Below, one piece after another: positions 9,612 to 18,312 of a stretch of DNA of 64,000 nt; position 1 is the stretch's first letter; every line of letters starts with the position of its first letter. This stretch comes from Desulfosarcina widdelii (GTDB taxonomy: Bacteria > Desulfobacterota > Desulfobacteria > Desulfobacterales > Desulfosarcinaceae), in NCBI RefSeq assembly GCF_009688965.1, contig NZ_AP021875.1:3596001-3660000 (forward strand), written 5' to 3'. Under the pieces are notes generated by a model, which made no database searches, was not told the DNA's origin, and saw only the letters and a list, made by a program, of their open reading frames with translations. A program made the translations under genes and the position numbers.

Positions 9612-11549
9612 ATGAATACCAATCCCCTGCCAGGAATCATCGAATTTCTCAAAACCGTTGTGCCGTTCAACACCCTTGACAACGACACCCTGGGTAAAGT
9701 CGTCACCGCCATTCAGGTGGCCTTTTATCCGGCGGGCCAGCAAATCATCCACAAAGGCGAGCCGTCCGGTGGTTTCCTCTACATCGTTGAGACGGGTTGC
9801 GCCCGCATCTCCATCACCGACGAATCAGCCGAGGAGATTTTGGTTGATTTGCGGGGTGAGGGGGACAGTTTCGGTGCCGTAAGCCTTATTGAGGGTAAGA
9901 ACGCATTGTTCAACATTACCGCCCAGGAGGACTTGATCGCCTTCCTCGTCCCGAAGGCGACCGTGGACCGTCTGCTGGCGGATTACTCACAGTTTCGCCG
10001 TTATCTCGGTTTCTCGCTGGCCCGCAATTTCAAGGCTGTGCGCAGATCCGCCGACGCTCAACTCGATCTGTTGACCATAGAAAATCAGATTCAATTCGAC
10101 CAGTTCATGACAGGCAAACGCGTCCGCGAACTGATGTCGCGGAATCTTTTGACCTGCGATCGGCAGACGTCTGTGCGGCTCGCGGCGCAGCGAATGAAGG
10201 CACGCGGCGTCGGGTCTATTATCATCCTCGACACTCAGGACCAACCTACAGGTATTCTTACGGACACCGATCTACGTAACCAGATCGTTGCCGACGGACA
10301 CGGTCTGGACATCCCTGTTGGCCGGATCATGACCACACCAGTGCGCAATATCGCACCCGATGCCTTTGCATTCGATGCGCTGTTGGATATGAGCCGCTTT
10401 GCCATCAACCATATCGTCGTAACCAAGAACCAGCGTGCGATGGGCATCATCAGCGAGCATGATTTTCAGTTGGCTACCGGCACGACCCCGGTAGGCATGA
10501 TCGGAGACATCACTAATGCCACCAGCATCGACGAACTGGTCGGCAAACGGGCACATATTGACCGGGTCCTGGAAATGGCTATGCAGCGAAGCGGCGCTGT
10601 CAAACCCATGATAGCGCTGGTCGCCGAGCTGAACGACCGCGTCACTCGTCAGTTTATCCGCGTCATCGAAGGGGAGATGGCAGCGGACAAATGGGGGCCG
10701 CCGCCTGTCCCTTACTGCTGGCTGGCCATGGGCAGCGAAGGACGTCGGGAGCAAACGCTTTGCACCGATCAGGACAATGCACTGCTCTACCAGGATATCG
10801 ATCCGTCGAGGGAGTCGGCCACGCGGGAGTGGTTTCTGACCTTGGCCAAAAAGGTGGTGGATGCTCTGGCGCGGTTCGGCATTCCCCGCTGCAAGGGTGG
10901 TGTGATGGCGAGCAATCCTCAATGGTGCCTGGGACAGAGCGCCTGGCGGCAAATGTTCGCCGACTGGATAGACAACCCCACACCGGAGAGAATGCGCCTA
11001 GCAACCGTCTTTTTCGACTTCCGCAGCATCAGCGATGGCTTCGACGGAGCCCGCCAATTGCGCCGACAACTAACCGAGATGGCTGTAGGGAAGAGACACT
11101 ACGCCCGCCAGATGACGGCTAACGCTCTGACCAATCGGCCCCCCCTGGGGTTCTTGCGTCAGTTTGTTGTGGAGACCTCCGGTGCGCACAGCCGCGGGTT
11201 AAACCTGAAGCTGCACGGCCTGACGCCAGTGGTGGATGCGGCCCGGATCATAGCTTTGGAAACCGGTATCCCGGAAACCAATACCATGGCCCGCCTCCAT
11301 AAGATTCAACAGCAGCAAGTCCTCGACGCCGATTTTACGGCAGCCATCGATGACGCATACGACTACATCAATTTCATCCGAATCAGCCACCATCTACTCG
11401 CCCGCGGACAAGGACTGCAGATGAACAACTTCGTAGATCCGGCCCAGCTCAATCCCATGGAACGCAAGGTGCTCAAAGAGAGCTTCACCATCGTCAGGCA
11501 ATTGCAGGATCTTTTGTCCAGAAGGTACCAATTCTGGAGCATGGGGTAG
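9612..11549 (+). CDS. Cyclic-nucleotide-binding/CBS/DUF294 nucleotidyltransferase protein
   Basis: 645-residue cytoplasmic multidomain protein. In order: a cNMP-binding-like domain (about residues 10-125; the PAGQQIIHKGEPSGGFLYIVETG segment), two CBS domains (about 165-290; RELMSRNLLTCDRQTSVRLAAQRM and VGRIMTTPVRNIAPDAFAFDALLDM), a DUF294 nucleotidyltransferase-like domain with WLAMGSEGRREQTLCTDQDNALLY (about 370-395) and the DUF294 C-terminal helical domain. Members of this family are commonly paired with a DnaQ-type exonuclease gene, as here (7 bases downstream). The biochemical role is not established; ligand-regulated nucleotidyl transfer is a family-level guess. Confidence 0.85.
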   Translation: MNTNPLPGIIEFLKTVVPFNTLDNDTLGKVVTAIQVAFYPAGQQIIHKGEPSGGFLYIVETGCARISITDESAEEILVDLRGEGDSFGAVSLIEGKNALFNITAQEDLIAFLVPKATVDRLLADYSQFRRYLGFSLARNFKAVRRSADAQLDLLTIENQIQFDQFMTGKRVRELMSRNLLTCDRQTSVRLAAQRMKARGVGSIIILDTQDQPTGILTDTDLRNQIVADGHGLDIPVGRIMTTPVRNIAPDAFAFDALLDMSRFAINHIVVTKNQRAMGIISEHDFQLATGTTPVGMIGDITNATSIDELVGKRAHIDRVLEMAMQRSGAVKPMIALVAELNDRVTRQFIRVIEGEMAADKWGPPPVPYCWLAMGSEGRREQTLCTDQDNALLYQDIDPSRESATREWFLTLAKKVVDALARFGIPRCKGGVMASNPQWCLGQSAWRQMFADWIDNPTPERMRLATVFFDFRSISDGFDGARQLRRQLTEMAVGKRHYARQMTANALTNRPPLGFLRQFVVETSGAHSRGLNLKLHGLTPVVDAARIIALETGIPETNTMARLHKIQQQQVLDADFTAAIDDAYDYINFIRISHHLLARGQGLQMNNFVDPAQLNPMERKVLKESFTIVRQLQDLLSRRYQFWSMG

Positions 11550-11556
11550 GCGTACC

Positions 11557-12327
11557 ATGCTTCTGCCCGCCCGCTTCATGAATCGTCTGCTACGCTTCAA
11601 ACTGCGCCGCCGAACCCTACCGCCCCTGGCGGCCGCAAATCTGGATGCGCTGGACCATCTGGATATCACCCGGCCTGCCGCAAGCTATACATATACGGTG
11701 GTTGACCTGGAGACCACCGGTCTGGATACCCGAAAGAGCAGCGTGGTCAGCATCGGGGCGTTCAAAGTGATCGACGGGCGAATCCATCTCGGTCGAATGT
11801 TCGATCAACTGGTCAACCCAGGCCATACTGTGGTTTCCGAGGCCATTAAAGTTCACGGCCTCGTCCCTTCGATGCTGGTTTCCGCACCGTCCGGTCCGGA
11901 AGCGCTGGACCGGTTTCTGACATTCTTGGGCAGTGATATTATGGTGGCACATCCGGCCTGGTTCGATATCGCCTTTTTGAACCGCCTGATGCTGGCCCGG
12001 TATGGGTTCAGGCTGCAGAATATAGTTATAGACAGCCGGTTGCTATGCGAGCGCCTGCTGCTACCTCACATCCTGCCCCTGCCCCGAAAACCCGGCCTGC
12101 AGGAAAACAGAATAACGAACCCGGCCCGCAGTTTCCCCACTGCGAATCTCGAAACCATCTCCCAACATCTGGGAATCCGGATCTACCGGCGACACAGCGC
12201 CACCGGCGATGCCCTAGCCACTGCGATGATCCTGCAGCGATGCCTGATGAAGCTTAAGCAGAATGGGCAGGAGCAGCTTGGCGATCTGATTCGGGTTGGT
12301 ACGCTGGGCCTTATGAATACAAAGTAA
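11557..12327 (+). CDS. DnaQ-like 3'-5' exonuclease
   Basis: 256 residues with the DEDD exonuclease fold. Exo I is seen in YTVVDLETTGLDTRKSSVVSIGAF (about residues 45-68), Exo II in LGSDIMVAHPAWFDIAFLNR (about 126-145), and Exo III with an H-x4-D arrangement in RHSATGDALATAMIL (about 210-224). The gene follows the CBS/DUF294 gene by 7 bases, so co-expression is likely. Substrate could be DNA 3' ends (repair/proofreading accessory) or another nucleic acid; no polymerase domain is attached. Confidence 0.87.
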   Translation: MLLPARFMNRLLRFKLRRRTLPPLAAANLDALDHLDITRPAASYTYTVVDLETTGLDTRKSSVVSIGAFKVIDGRIHLGRMFDQLVNPGHTVVSEAIKVHGLVPSMLVSAPSGPEALDRFLTFLGSDIMVAHPAWFDIAFLNRLMLARYGFRLQNIVIDSRLLCERLLLPHILPLPRKPGLQENRITNPARSFPTANLETISQHLGIRIYRRHSATGDALATAMILQRCLMKLKQNGQEQLGDLIRVGTLGLMNTK

Positions 12328-12768
12328 CATCCATCGCTGGGCAGTCGAAGCATAGGACCACAGTAAATATTCGACAGCGCCATCCATATCGTCTATCTAC
12401 TGCTTGAATCCAAGTCCGGCAGTCACGCCTTGAAGATTGGCCTCGTCTATTGCTCGAAGCAGTTTGGTTGCCTGACCTTTGACAACTGTTGGATAAAAGT
12501 GGTTTTGCGAGTGATTGAGTTGCTTTGACTTAACAGAAAATAATCCACGGAATGCGAAACGTGTGGTTACTGCTATTAAAACGAACATTTCAACAAAAAA
12601 AGCCACCCCAATATATGGTGGTTGACCTCTTATTTTTGAGAACTATGAACAGGTCTCATTATCCGTTTCGATACAGTGAAGGAAAACAATATGACCGTTG
12701 GATAAAGCTGAGGCATTTTTATATGTAAGTTCGAATCCTGCTATTTGCAGGGAATTTTGGTTCGTTAA

Positions 12769-12846
12769 TCCTCGTTTTTCCAACATTTTTCGCATCTCGG
12801 AAAATTTGTACCTTACCTCGGAACTGACTTTCGGATATTCCTGCCC
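12769..12846 (-). pseudogene. Remnant of a PPK2-type polyphosphate kinase C-terminus
   Basis: The reading frame (12643-12864) contains GQEYPKVSSEVRYKFSEMRK..LEKRG, which aligns residue by residue with GLEYPHVGFEVKTKFSEMWRMLENED, the end of the clearly PPK2-like fragment at 14007-14285. The DNA of the two segments also aligns. Beyond this segment no further PPK2 sequence is seen, so this is a decayed tail rather than a gene. The surrounding 12328-13046 (about 720 bases) holds nothing else I can support. Confidence 0.5.
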
Positions 12847-13046
12847 ACGCTTCTCAAAATCCATTCCTCATCACGTGCGACCTTCGGTGCAATCTTTATC
12901 ATATCTTTAACCAAGCTTTAATCCATCTTTACACAGAACCCCTAACTTAAAAACCATAGAGGCGGTTTTTCCAACGATTTGTGTCGGCAGGGAAAACCTG
13001 TTCGTTTCTTTAAGGGTGCCCGATATTGGGGTGAAAGGAGATCGCT

Positions 13047-13808
13047 ATGTACAAAAAGGCAGTAGTTTCGAAAATCGCTTTGCTGGCGGCCATTGCTGTC
13101 GCCGGCGCCATTGTATTTGCACCCGCAGCAATGGCGCGTTTCAACAAGCACCGGGGAAAACCCATGTACCGCGTCACGATCACGAACGCTACCTTGGGCC
13201 AGCCGGTCGCGCCATCGGTAATTACGACGCATACCAACGCGTTCCGGCTTTTCGAGTTGGGTCCAGCCCCCGAACCAGGAGATTCCGACTACTCATTATA
13301 CTTCGGCATTGCAACGGCGGCGGAGACCGGCTCTCCGGTTCCCCTGGTGGATGAGGTCGCCACTTACGACGGCGTCTGGGAAGCGGTGGCGTTACCGACG
13401 GATCGTACGCCGCCCATCCTGCTACCAGGGGAGTCCAATTCAATCATCATTCGCGCCTCGCACAAAGCCAGGTACCTGAGCGCCGCAGCCATGCTGGGGG
13501 CAACCAACGACGCCTTCTACGCCGTGCGCGGTATACTGCTGCCGACGCGTGTCGGTGAGATCACACGTGTTTATGCCAATGCCTATGATGCCGGTAGCGA
13601 GCTGAACGAGGAAAGCGCAGACACGGTGGGTGCCCTGGGTGCTACGGAAGACGACCCTGCAACGGGCAACGGCATTAACGAGAACGGTGAGGGCTACATC
13701 CACGTTCATGCAGGTATCCACGGCACAGGCGGTCCGGACGGCCTTGATGCGGCCACCCACGACTGGCGGAATCCGGTGGTCGAGGTGGCTATCGAACGCA
13801 TCCGTTAA
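13047..13808 (+). CDS. Secreted spondin-domain protein
   Basis: 253 residues. Residues 1-31 form a Sec signal peptide (KK, hydrophobic core ALLAAIAVAGAIVFAPAAMA). The mature part resembles the Spondin_N domain: YRVTITNATLGQPVAPSVITTHTNAFRLFELGPAP, ...ETGSPVPLVDE, then a HxHAGIHGTGGxDGLDxATHDWRNPVVEVAIERI ending. Bacterial Spondin_N proteins are exported and of unknown role, perhaps metal-binding or adhesive. Strong ribosome site AAAGGAG before ATG 13047. Monocistronic; flanked on both sides by PPK2-tail remnants. Confidence 0.75.
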   Translation: MYKKAVVSKIALLAAIAVAGAIVFAPAAMARFNKHRGKPMYRVTITNATLGQPVAPSVITTHTNAFRLFELGPAPEPGDSDYSLYFGIATAAETGSPVPLVDEVATYDGVWEAVALPTDRTPPILLPGESNSIIIRASHKARYLSAAAMLGATNDAFYAVRGILLPTRVGEITRVYANAYDAGSELNEESADTVGALGATEDDPATGNGINENGEGYIHVHAGIHGTGGPDGLDAATHDWRNPVVEVAIERIR

Positions 13809-14006
13809 TCTGATCGACGAAGGGAATCGATTTGAGATTCGTACCCTCTGCTAAAACGAAATGTTAAGCTTGGCCCTGTTGGACCCTTATCGGTCTGCGG
13901 GGCCAGCTTTTACGCCCGAGAGTACGAACCGAAAAGATTCATCATCAAACACGATGAAGTTATTCTGGAGATGGAATGCGGTCCAAAAAAGCGTTTTGCG
14001 AAGCCA

Positions 14007-14285
14007 TTAATCTTCGTTTTCCAGCATTCTCCACATCTCGGAAAACTTGGTTTTTACCTCGAAACCGACATGCGGATATTCCAACCCAAGCTTGGTAAGT
14101 ATTTTTACGATGATCTCGGCCACCGCAACGCGCATAAACGGCTTGTTGTCCACTGGGATGGCATACCAGGGAGCCCAGGGGCGGGAGGCTTCGTTAATCG
14201 CTTCTTCATAGGCACTCATGCATTTATCCCAAAAACCGCGTTCACGAACATCGTCGATTTCGAATTTCCGATTCTTTTTGAACAT
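14007..14285 (-). pseudogene. Truncated PPK2 (polyphosphate kinase 2) C-terminal fragment
   Basis: 92 residues starting MFKKNRKFEIDDVRERGFWDK and containing YEEAINEASRPWAPWYAIPVDNKPFMRVAVAEIIV, which matches the C-terminal part of class I PPK2 enzymes. The Walker A and B motifs, which would lie about 150-200 residues upstream, are missing; immediately upstream is the end of the acid-phosphatase gene. The ATG at 14285 has a reasonable ribosome site (AAGGA, 8 bases), so a short protein may still be made, but it cannot be an active kinase. Confidence 0.7.
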
Positions 14286-14322
14286 GTTTGCTGTCCTTCG
14301 TTGAATCGGACACTTCAGGCGG

Positions 14323-15150
14323 TTAATACCCTTTGAGATAGCTTGATTTAGGGTCGCTTAATATTCCCATCCAGGATCCATAAATGGGATTGCTGAAAAC
14401 AAACCACTTGACGCCCCAATTGTCCTTATATTCGTTCACCAAGTCGTCTCTTTGCATCGGTGTGATATTTTTCTTCACGTCCGGTAAAAAGTCCCCCAGA
14501 TCGTCACCGAACAGCATCAGTATCCGATAGCGTGATGCGACTTCTTCTCTTCTGGATTTTTTTTCGGATGACCACTCGGGCTTTTCTCTCCTTAACAGAA
14601 CGTTTTCCGGTTTTACTTCTTTAATTCCGACTTCAAGCAGATTATCTATCGTATCCGTTTCCTGGGGGCATGGCGGGCCGGCTTCCGATCGCGGCTTGCA
14701 TTCGCGATTGGTTATATAAAAGACCTCTACCCCCATCGCAGATACGCTGTTGATAAAATTGACCGCCCCGGGCAAGGCCGGTGCGGAGGCCATGGCCATC
14801 CATTGGTTCCAGGTCTCCGGATCGAACGCGGCGCCGTCCATCATCAACTGAGCCTGATATTGAGAATTGTTGAGCACCGTTTCATCGACATCCAGAATAA
14901 TGGCGGGGGGCAGCGATGAATAATTCGGCCCCTGCTCAAGGGCAGCCGTCCAGGATTGATCCGTTATGGCTTGGCGAATGTTGTGGGCAGCACTATTATA
15001 CGCCTGGATCGCATTCGCTTTATATTCCGATGCCGTTTGGAGCCAAAGCGTACTGTTGAAAGTATTGTTGTCATTTGACTGGGGGACTGCACAACCCATC
15101 GTAAAGATGGCGATAGAGAGGAAACAAACCATCTTAAAGTTGATTTTCAT
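14323..15150 (-). CDS. HAD-superfamily acid phosphatase lipoprotein (class B/C, e(P4)-like)
   Basis: 275 residues. Signal peptide with lipobox (FTMGC at about residues 16-20) indicates an outer-membrane or periplasmic lipoprotein. HAD motif I is ILDVDETVLNNSQYQAQ (about residues 85-101); motif II is FYITNRE; the late acidic motif is LMLFGDDLGDF. This pattern, including the DDxxDF ending and the length, fits 5'-nucleotidase lipoprotein e(P4)/acid phosphatases that release phosphate from nucleotides or other monoesters in the periplasm. Its start overlaps the end of the upstream lipoprotein gene by 17 bases, implying coupled translation. Confidence 0.87.
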   Translation of the reverse strand: MKINFKMVCFLSIAIFTMGCAVPQSNDNNTFNSTLWLQTASEYKANAIQAYNSAAHNIRQAITDQSWTAALEQGPNYSSLPPAIILDVDETVLNNSQYQAQLMMDGAAFDPETWNQWMAMASAPALPGAVNFINSVSAMGVEVFYITNRECKPRSEAGPPCPQETDTIDNLLEVGIKEVKPENVLLRREKPEWSSEKKSRREEVASRYRILMLFGDDLGDFLPDVKKNITPMQRDDLVNEYKDNWGVKWFVFSNPIYGSWMGILSDPKSSYLKGY

Positions 15151-15688
15151 GCGATAGCCTTTCCTGAATTTTTGCCATTATATCACGGGCCACGTCGTGG
15201 ACATTTTCCTTCACCGACGCGCCGGAAATCGCATCGAAATCACGCCCGCCCTCGTCGGGGAGCCATGTTCCTTCGGCCGAAGTCGTAAAAAGAATGATAT
15301 TACCGGTTGACTGCTGGCGGTTCAGGAAGTCGCTGACCTCATCGTCAAGGCCCCACGCCAGGCAGGTGTTGATAATGACAATCACGGCATAGTCGTTTGG
15401 GTCAATCTTCTCCAACGGTGAAACACCGATAATGATGTGCGAAATCTTCGCGGCGGAGAGTTCCTTCTGTAGCTCCTTCACGAGCTGTTCTTTATACTCG
15501 CTGTCGCGCGATGCGACAAGAACCGTGGGGTGCCCCGGGATTGTGTTCTCACCCGACGCGGCGATGTCCTTCTGCGGCCAATAATGTTGCGGCAGCGCGC
15601 ACCCGGCCATGAAAAAAAGGCCCAACAATAAAATTGCGCAAAAGCGGTTCGGTTCCGACTTCGTGTTCGGCTCCGCTTGCTTTCTCAT
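15134..15688 (-). CDS. Uncharacterised lipoprotein with alpha/beta domain
   Basis: 184 residues from ATG 15688; an in-frame start at 15757 would put 23 extra residues before the signal peptide. A lipobox signal peptide (LLGLFFMAGC) is followed by alternating strands and helices: VLVASRDSEYKEQLVKELQKEL, DYAVIVIINTCLAWGLDDEVSDFLNRQ, NIILFTTSAEGTW, ending in a helix (VARDIMAKIQERL). The shape suggests a flavodoxin/caspase-like Rossmannoid fold, but no catalytic motif is recognised. The end overlaps the acid-phosphatase start by 17 bases, so the two are probably co-translated and act in the same compartment. Confidence 0.7.
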   Translation of the reverse strand: MRKQAEPNTKSEPNRFCAILLLGLFFMAGCALPQHYWPQKDIAASGENTIPGHPTVLVASRDSEYKEQLVKELQKELSAAKISHIIIGVSPLEKIDPNDYAVIVIINTCLAWGLDDEVSDFLNRQQSTGNIILFTTSAEGTWLPDEGGRDFDAISGASVKENVHDVARDIMAKIQERLSHENQL

Positions 15689-15875
15689 AAGGGGCACCTT
15701 CTTCTGGCTTCCATTTCTACTGTTGATCCAATCCCCCTTGAATGACTGAATACCCATTTAGACAGATTATAGGCAAAATCAAAATAGGTCAACGGGCGGA
15801 TAAAATCGAATAGAATTTCCGGGCTGATCTTACCTTTGTCCGCATCTTCGAGGTTTGCCGCCGTGGCGAACGTAG

Positions 15876-15895
15876 GGGCGACCGGCCGGTCGCCC
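15876..15895. repeat. 20-base perfect palindrome (REP-like)
   Basis: GGGCGACCGGCCGGTCGCCC is a perfect palindrome inside an intergenic stretch between divergent genes. Sequences of this GGGCGACCGGCCGGTCGCCC type are widespread dispersed intergenic elements in bacterial genomes. No function is claimed. Confidence 0.6.
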
Positions 15896-16006
15896 TTACT
15901 CCAGAGGCTGCCATGAATTTGCGGAGAGCTCGACAATCGCCTCTTTTAGGTGCTATTGTGCCCAAATTAGTGTAAATCGATGAAATCTAAAAAAGGACTT
16001 TTTTGA

Positions 16007-16810
16007 ATGGCATATATCAATAATCCCATGGAAGTCTACAAACTGCTGAACGGTTCCAACTGCGGAGAATGTCATGAAAAAACCTGCCTGGCATTTGCAG
16101 TGGCTGTCTTTAAAGGGAAGAAAACGATCCATGCGTGTCCTTATTTGGATAAAGAAGTGGTTGACCGGTATGGGGAGGCAATTGAGAAGCCCAATACCAT
16201 CGATGAAAATAAAGCCGAAGCCATTGAACTGCTAAAACAAAAGATATCTTCGATCGATCTTTCCGAAGCCGCAAAACGTTTGGGCGCCCGGTTTTCAAAC
16301 AATCATCTGACCCTGAAAATTTTTGGCAAGAATTTCAGCGTTGACACCCGGGGCAACCTATCATCTGAAGTCCATATCAATGCCTATATAGCCGTGCCGG
16401 TATTGAACCACATCCTTAACGGGTCGGGAAAAACCCCGAAGGGGAATTGGATCACATTTCGGGAGTTGAATGGCGGGCCTTCCCGATATGCTCATTTTCA
16501 GCAATGTTGTGAAAAACCATTAAAACAGGTTGCCGATACCTATACGGATCTTTTCAAAGATATGCTGGAAATTTTCGATGGAAAAGAAATTGCCAGTCAT
16601 ATCGATTCTGATGTTTCAATTGTTTTGCACCCCTTGCCTCTTTTCCCGATCATGGTTTGCTACTGGAAACCGGAAGACGGTCTTGAGTCCGATCTTTACA
16701 TCTATTTCGATTCCGCATCAGATGATAATCTTGACATCGAATCCATCTATACACTCAGCGAAGGGTTGGCTTTGATGTTCAAGAAGATCGCCTTGCGTCA
16801 TGGTGTTTGA
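16007..16810 (+). CDS. DUF3786 domain protein with N-terminal Fe-S cluster motif
   Basis: 267 residues, cytoplasmic. The N-terminus has LLNGSNCGECHEKTCLAFAVAVFKG..HACPYL, a four-cysteine C-x2-C-x4-C-x(16)-C arrangement like the [4Fe-4S] motif of the corrinoid iron-sulfur protein large subunit (AcsC/CdhE). The rest is DUF3786, including the FRELNGGPSRYAHFQQCCEKPLKQVAD and VLHPLPLFPIMVCYWKPEDG.LESDLYIYFDSASDDNL segments. The family is common in strict anaerobes with Wood-Ljungdahl or corrinoid metabolism; its function is unknown. AAGGA lies 9 bases before ATG 16007. It appears to be monocistronic. Confidence 0.85.
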   Translation: MAYINNPMEVYKLLNGSNCGECHEKTCLAFAVAVFKGKKTIHACPYLDKEVVDRYGEAIEKPNTIDENKAEAIELLKQKISSIDLSEAAKRLGARFSNNHLTLKIFGKNFSVDTRGNLSSEVHINAYIAVPVLNHILNGSGKTPKGNWITFRELNGGPSRYAHFQQCCEKPLKQVADTYTDLFKDMLEIFDGKEIASHIDSDVSIVLHPLPLFPIMVCYWKPEDGLESDLYIYFDSASDDNLDIESIYTLSEGLALMFKKIALRHGV

Positions 16811-17005
16811 CCATGCAACCGAATGCAGGCGAACGGTTCAGGAAAGCTCGGAAAGGATGGCCGGGAGACGTCTGTCTGTTTTCGCATCGCCCAATTCAGC
16901 CCCGACATATCTTCTTTCGGTACTGCTCTTTACACCATCGAATTACTGTTTTACCATTCTGATTCAGAAATGCTTTTACATTGACTTTAAAATAAGGAGC
17001 GACCC

Positions 17006-17212
17006 ATGAGCGGACAAATATTTTATCGTGAACGGCAGAAGGTCAAGGACGGATCCAAAACTCCGCGCTTCAGGATTGCCGCCGTGGCCGGCGTGGATCT
17101 CAAGGTTTACGCCGACCATCTTCGACGGGGAGAACTCGAACAAATCGCCGATGCCGTCGGTGCAGATCTGGTCGAATTGAAAGGCGGCGGAGGCAAAGGC
17201 AAACATAAATAG
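17006..17212 (+). CDS. Small basic protein preceding a molybdenum-storage-like protein
   Basis: 68 residues; good ribosome site AAGGAG before ATG 17006. The middle (RFRIAAVAGVDLKVYADHLRRGELEQIADAVGADLVELKGG) predicts a beta-alpha unit; the C-terminus is a Gly/Lys tail (GGGGKGKHK). It ends 11 bases before the next gene, so the pair is an operon. No named family is recognised; a role as partner of the downstream kinase-fold protein is inferred from position only. Confidence 0.75.
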   Translation: MSGQIFYRERQKVKDGSKTPRFRIAAVAGVDLKVYADHLRRGELEQIADAVGADLVELKGGGGKGKHK

Positions 17213-17223
17213 AAGGAGATGCC

Positions 17224-18054
17224 ATGCCCCTTGTAAGAGACAAAGACGGCAAACGACTGCACGTCAAGAGCCGCCTCATGGGCGAAAGCCTGGTGAGCCG
17301 GGAGTTTATCGACAGCCTGGACGTCGCACCCCAGCAGCGGCTTTATCCGGATGTGGCCGTGGTGAAAATCGGCGGCCAGTCCATCTGCGACAGGGGCGTC
17401 AAAGCCCTGCCTGCTATTTTGAAAGAGCTTGTCAAAGTCCGCCAGCAGTACAAGCTGATAATCACCACCGGCGGCGGAACACGCAGCCGTCACATCTACA
17501 CCATTGGCCTGGAAATGGGCATGCCTACGGGAATCATCGCCAAATTCGGCAGTATGATCTCCGAACAGAATGCCCTGATGGTTGCTACCCTGCTTTCCCC
17601 CTGGGGCGGCATCAAGATGTCCCACTCGGACATCGTCAAACTGCCCACCTATTTCGCCGAAGGCATCATTCCGGTGATGCACGGTATGCCGCCCTACGAC
17701 TATTTCGCCATTAAGCCCAAAACGGGCCGCATTCCCATTCACCGCACAGATGTGGGCCTGGTGATTCTGGCCGACCTGCTGGGCTCGAAGACTGTCCTGT
17801 TCATCAAGGACGAAGACGGCCTTTATACAGCCGACCCCAAAAAAAAGCCCGACGCCGAATTCATCCCCGAGATCGGGGCCAGGGATCTGATGGAACGGGA
17901 CCTGGACGATCTGGTTATCGAACGGCCCTGCCTCGAAATCATCCAGAACAGCGAAGTCATCGAGCGGGTGCAGGTCATCAACGGCATGGTTCCGGGCAAC
18001 ATTACCCGCGCCATGAACGGTGAGCACGTGGGCACTTTCATTTACCGCCAATAA
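17224..18054 (+). CDS. Molybdenum storage protein-like amino-acid-kinase-fold protein
   Basis: 276 residues of the amino acid kinase (UMP kinase-like) fold. It shares with the MosB subunit of the Azotobacter storage protein the motifs VVKIGGQSICDRG, TTGGGTRSRHIYTIGLEMGMPTG, the MPPYxxF segment, IPxxRTDxGxxxLAxxxGxKxxxFxKDEDGLYTADPK and the ending VQVINGMVPGNITRAMNGEHVGTFI. The family packs polyoxomolybdate/tungstate clusters using ATP. No second (MosA) subunit is next to it, so a homomeric cage or another oxyanion/nucleotide role is possible. AAGGAG precedes ATG 17224. Confidence 0.8.
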   Translation: MPLVRDKDGKRLHVKSRLMGESLVSREFIDSLDVAPQQRLYPDVAVVKIGGQSICDRGVKALPAILKELVKVRQQYKLIITTGGGTRSRHIYTIGLEMGMPTGIIAKFGSMISEQNALMVATLLSPWGGIKMSHSDIVKLPTYFAEGIIPVMHGMPPYDYFAIKPKTGRIPIHRTDVGLVILADLLGSKTVLFIKDEDGLYTADPKKKPDAEFIPEIGARDLMERDLDDLVIERPCLEIIQNSEVIERVQVINGMVPGNITRAMNGEHVGTFIYRQ

Positions 18055-18058
18055 ACTT

Positions 18059-18182
18059 GACGGGCTCGTAAAAAGGCCGAGATCAAGGCTTGCGAATCCT
18101 GAGGAAGGAGGCGTATTTTGGCGTACGCCGCAGTGACGAAGGATACGCGTAACGCCGATATCGGCATTTTTACGAGTCCGTC
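18059..18182. repeat. Imperfect long inverted repeat (MITE-like), CTCGTAAAAA ends
   Basis: The ends GACGGGCTCGTAAAAAGGCC and the complement of GGCATTTTTACGAGTCCGTC match at about 22 of 26 positions; the middle carries GGCGTACGCC. It starts 5 bases after the upstream stop codon. The same CTCGTAAAAA/TTTACGAG end motif bounds the element at 55518-55650. It has no coding capacity. Confidence 0.6.
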
Positions 18183-18312
18183 TAACTTGAATTTGCATTT
18201 TTCCCGGCTATACTTATAGTATAATCCTACCAGCGAGAGTGCACTTCAAGACTGGTATTTTGTTTCGCAGGGAATGCGAGATTGGCAATCCTTTTCAGCG
18301 TTAGGTGAAGCC

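Noticed and set aside
12397..12606. 69-residue minus-strand frame in the 12.3-13 kb gap
   Set aside because: No ribosome site, no recognisable motif, biased composition; probably non-coding or decayed DNA.
15685..15936. 83-residue minus-strand frame upstream of the lipoprotein gene
   Set aside because: It translates the REP-like palindrome region (GDRPVAPTFATAANLEDADKG) commonly seen as spurious frames; no ribosome site.
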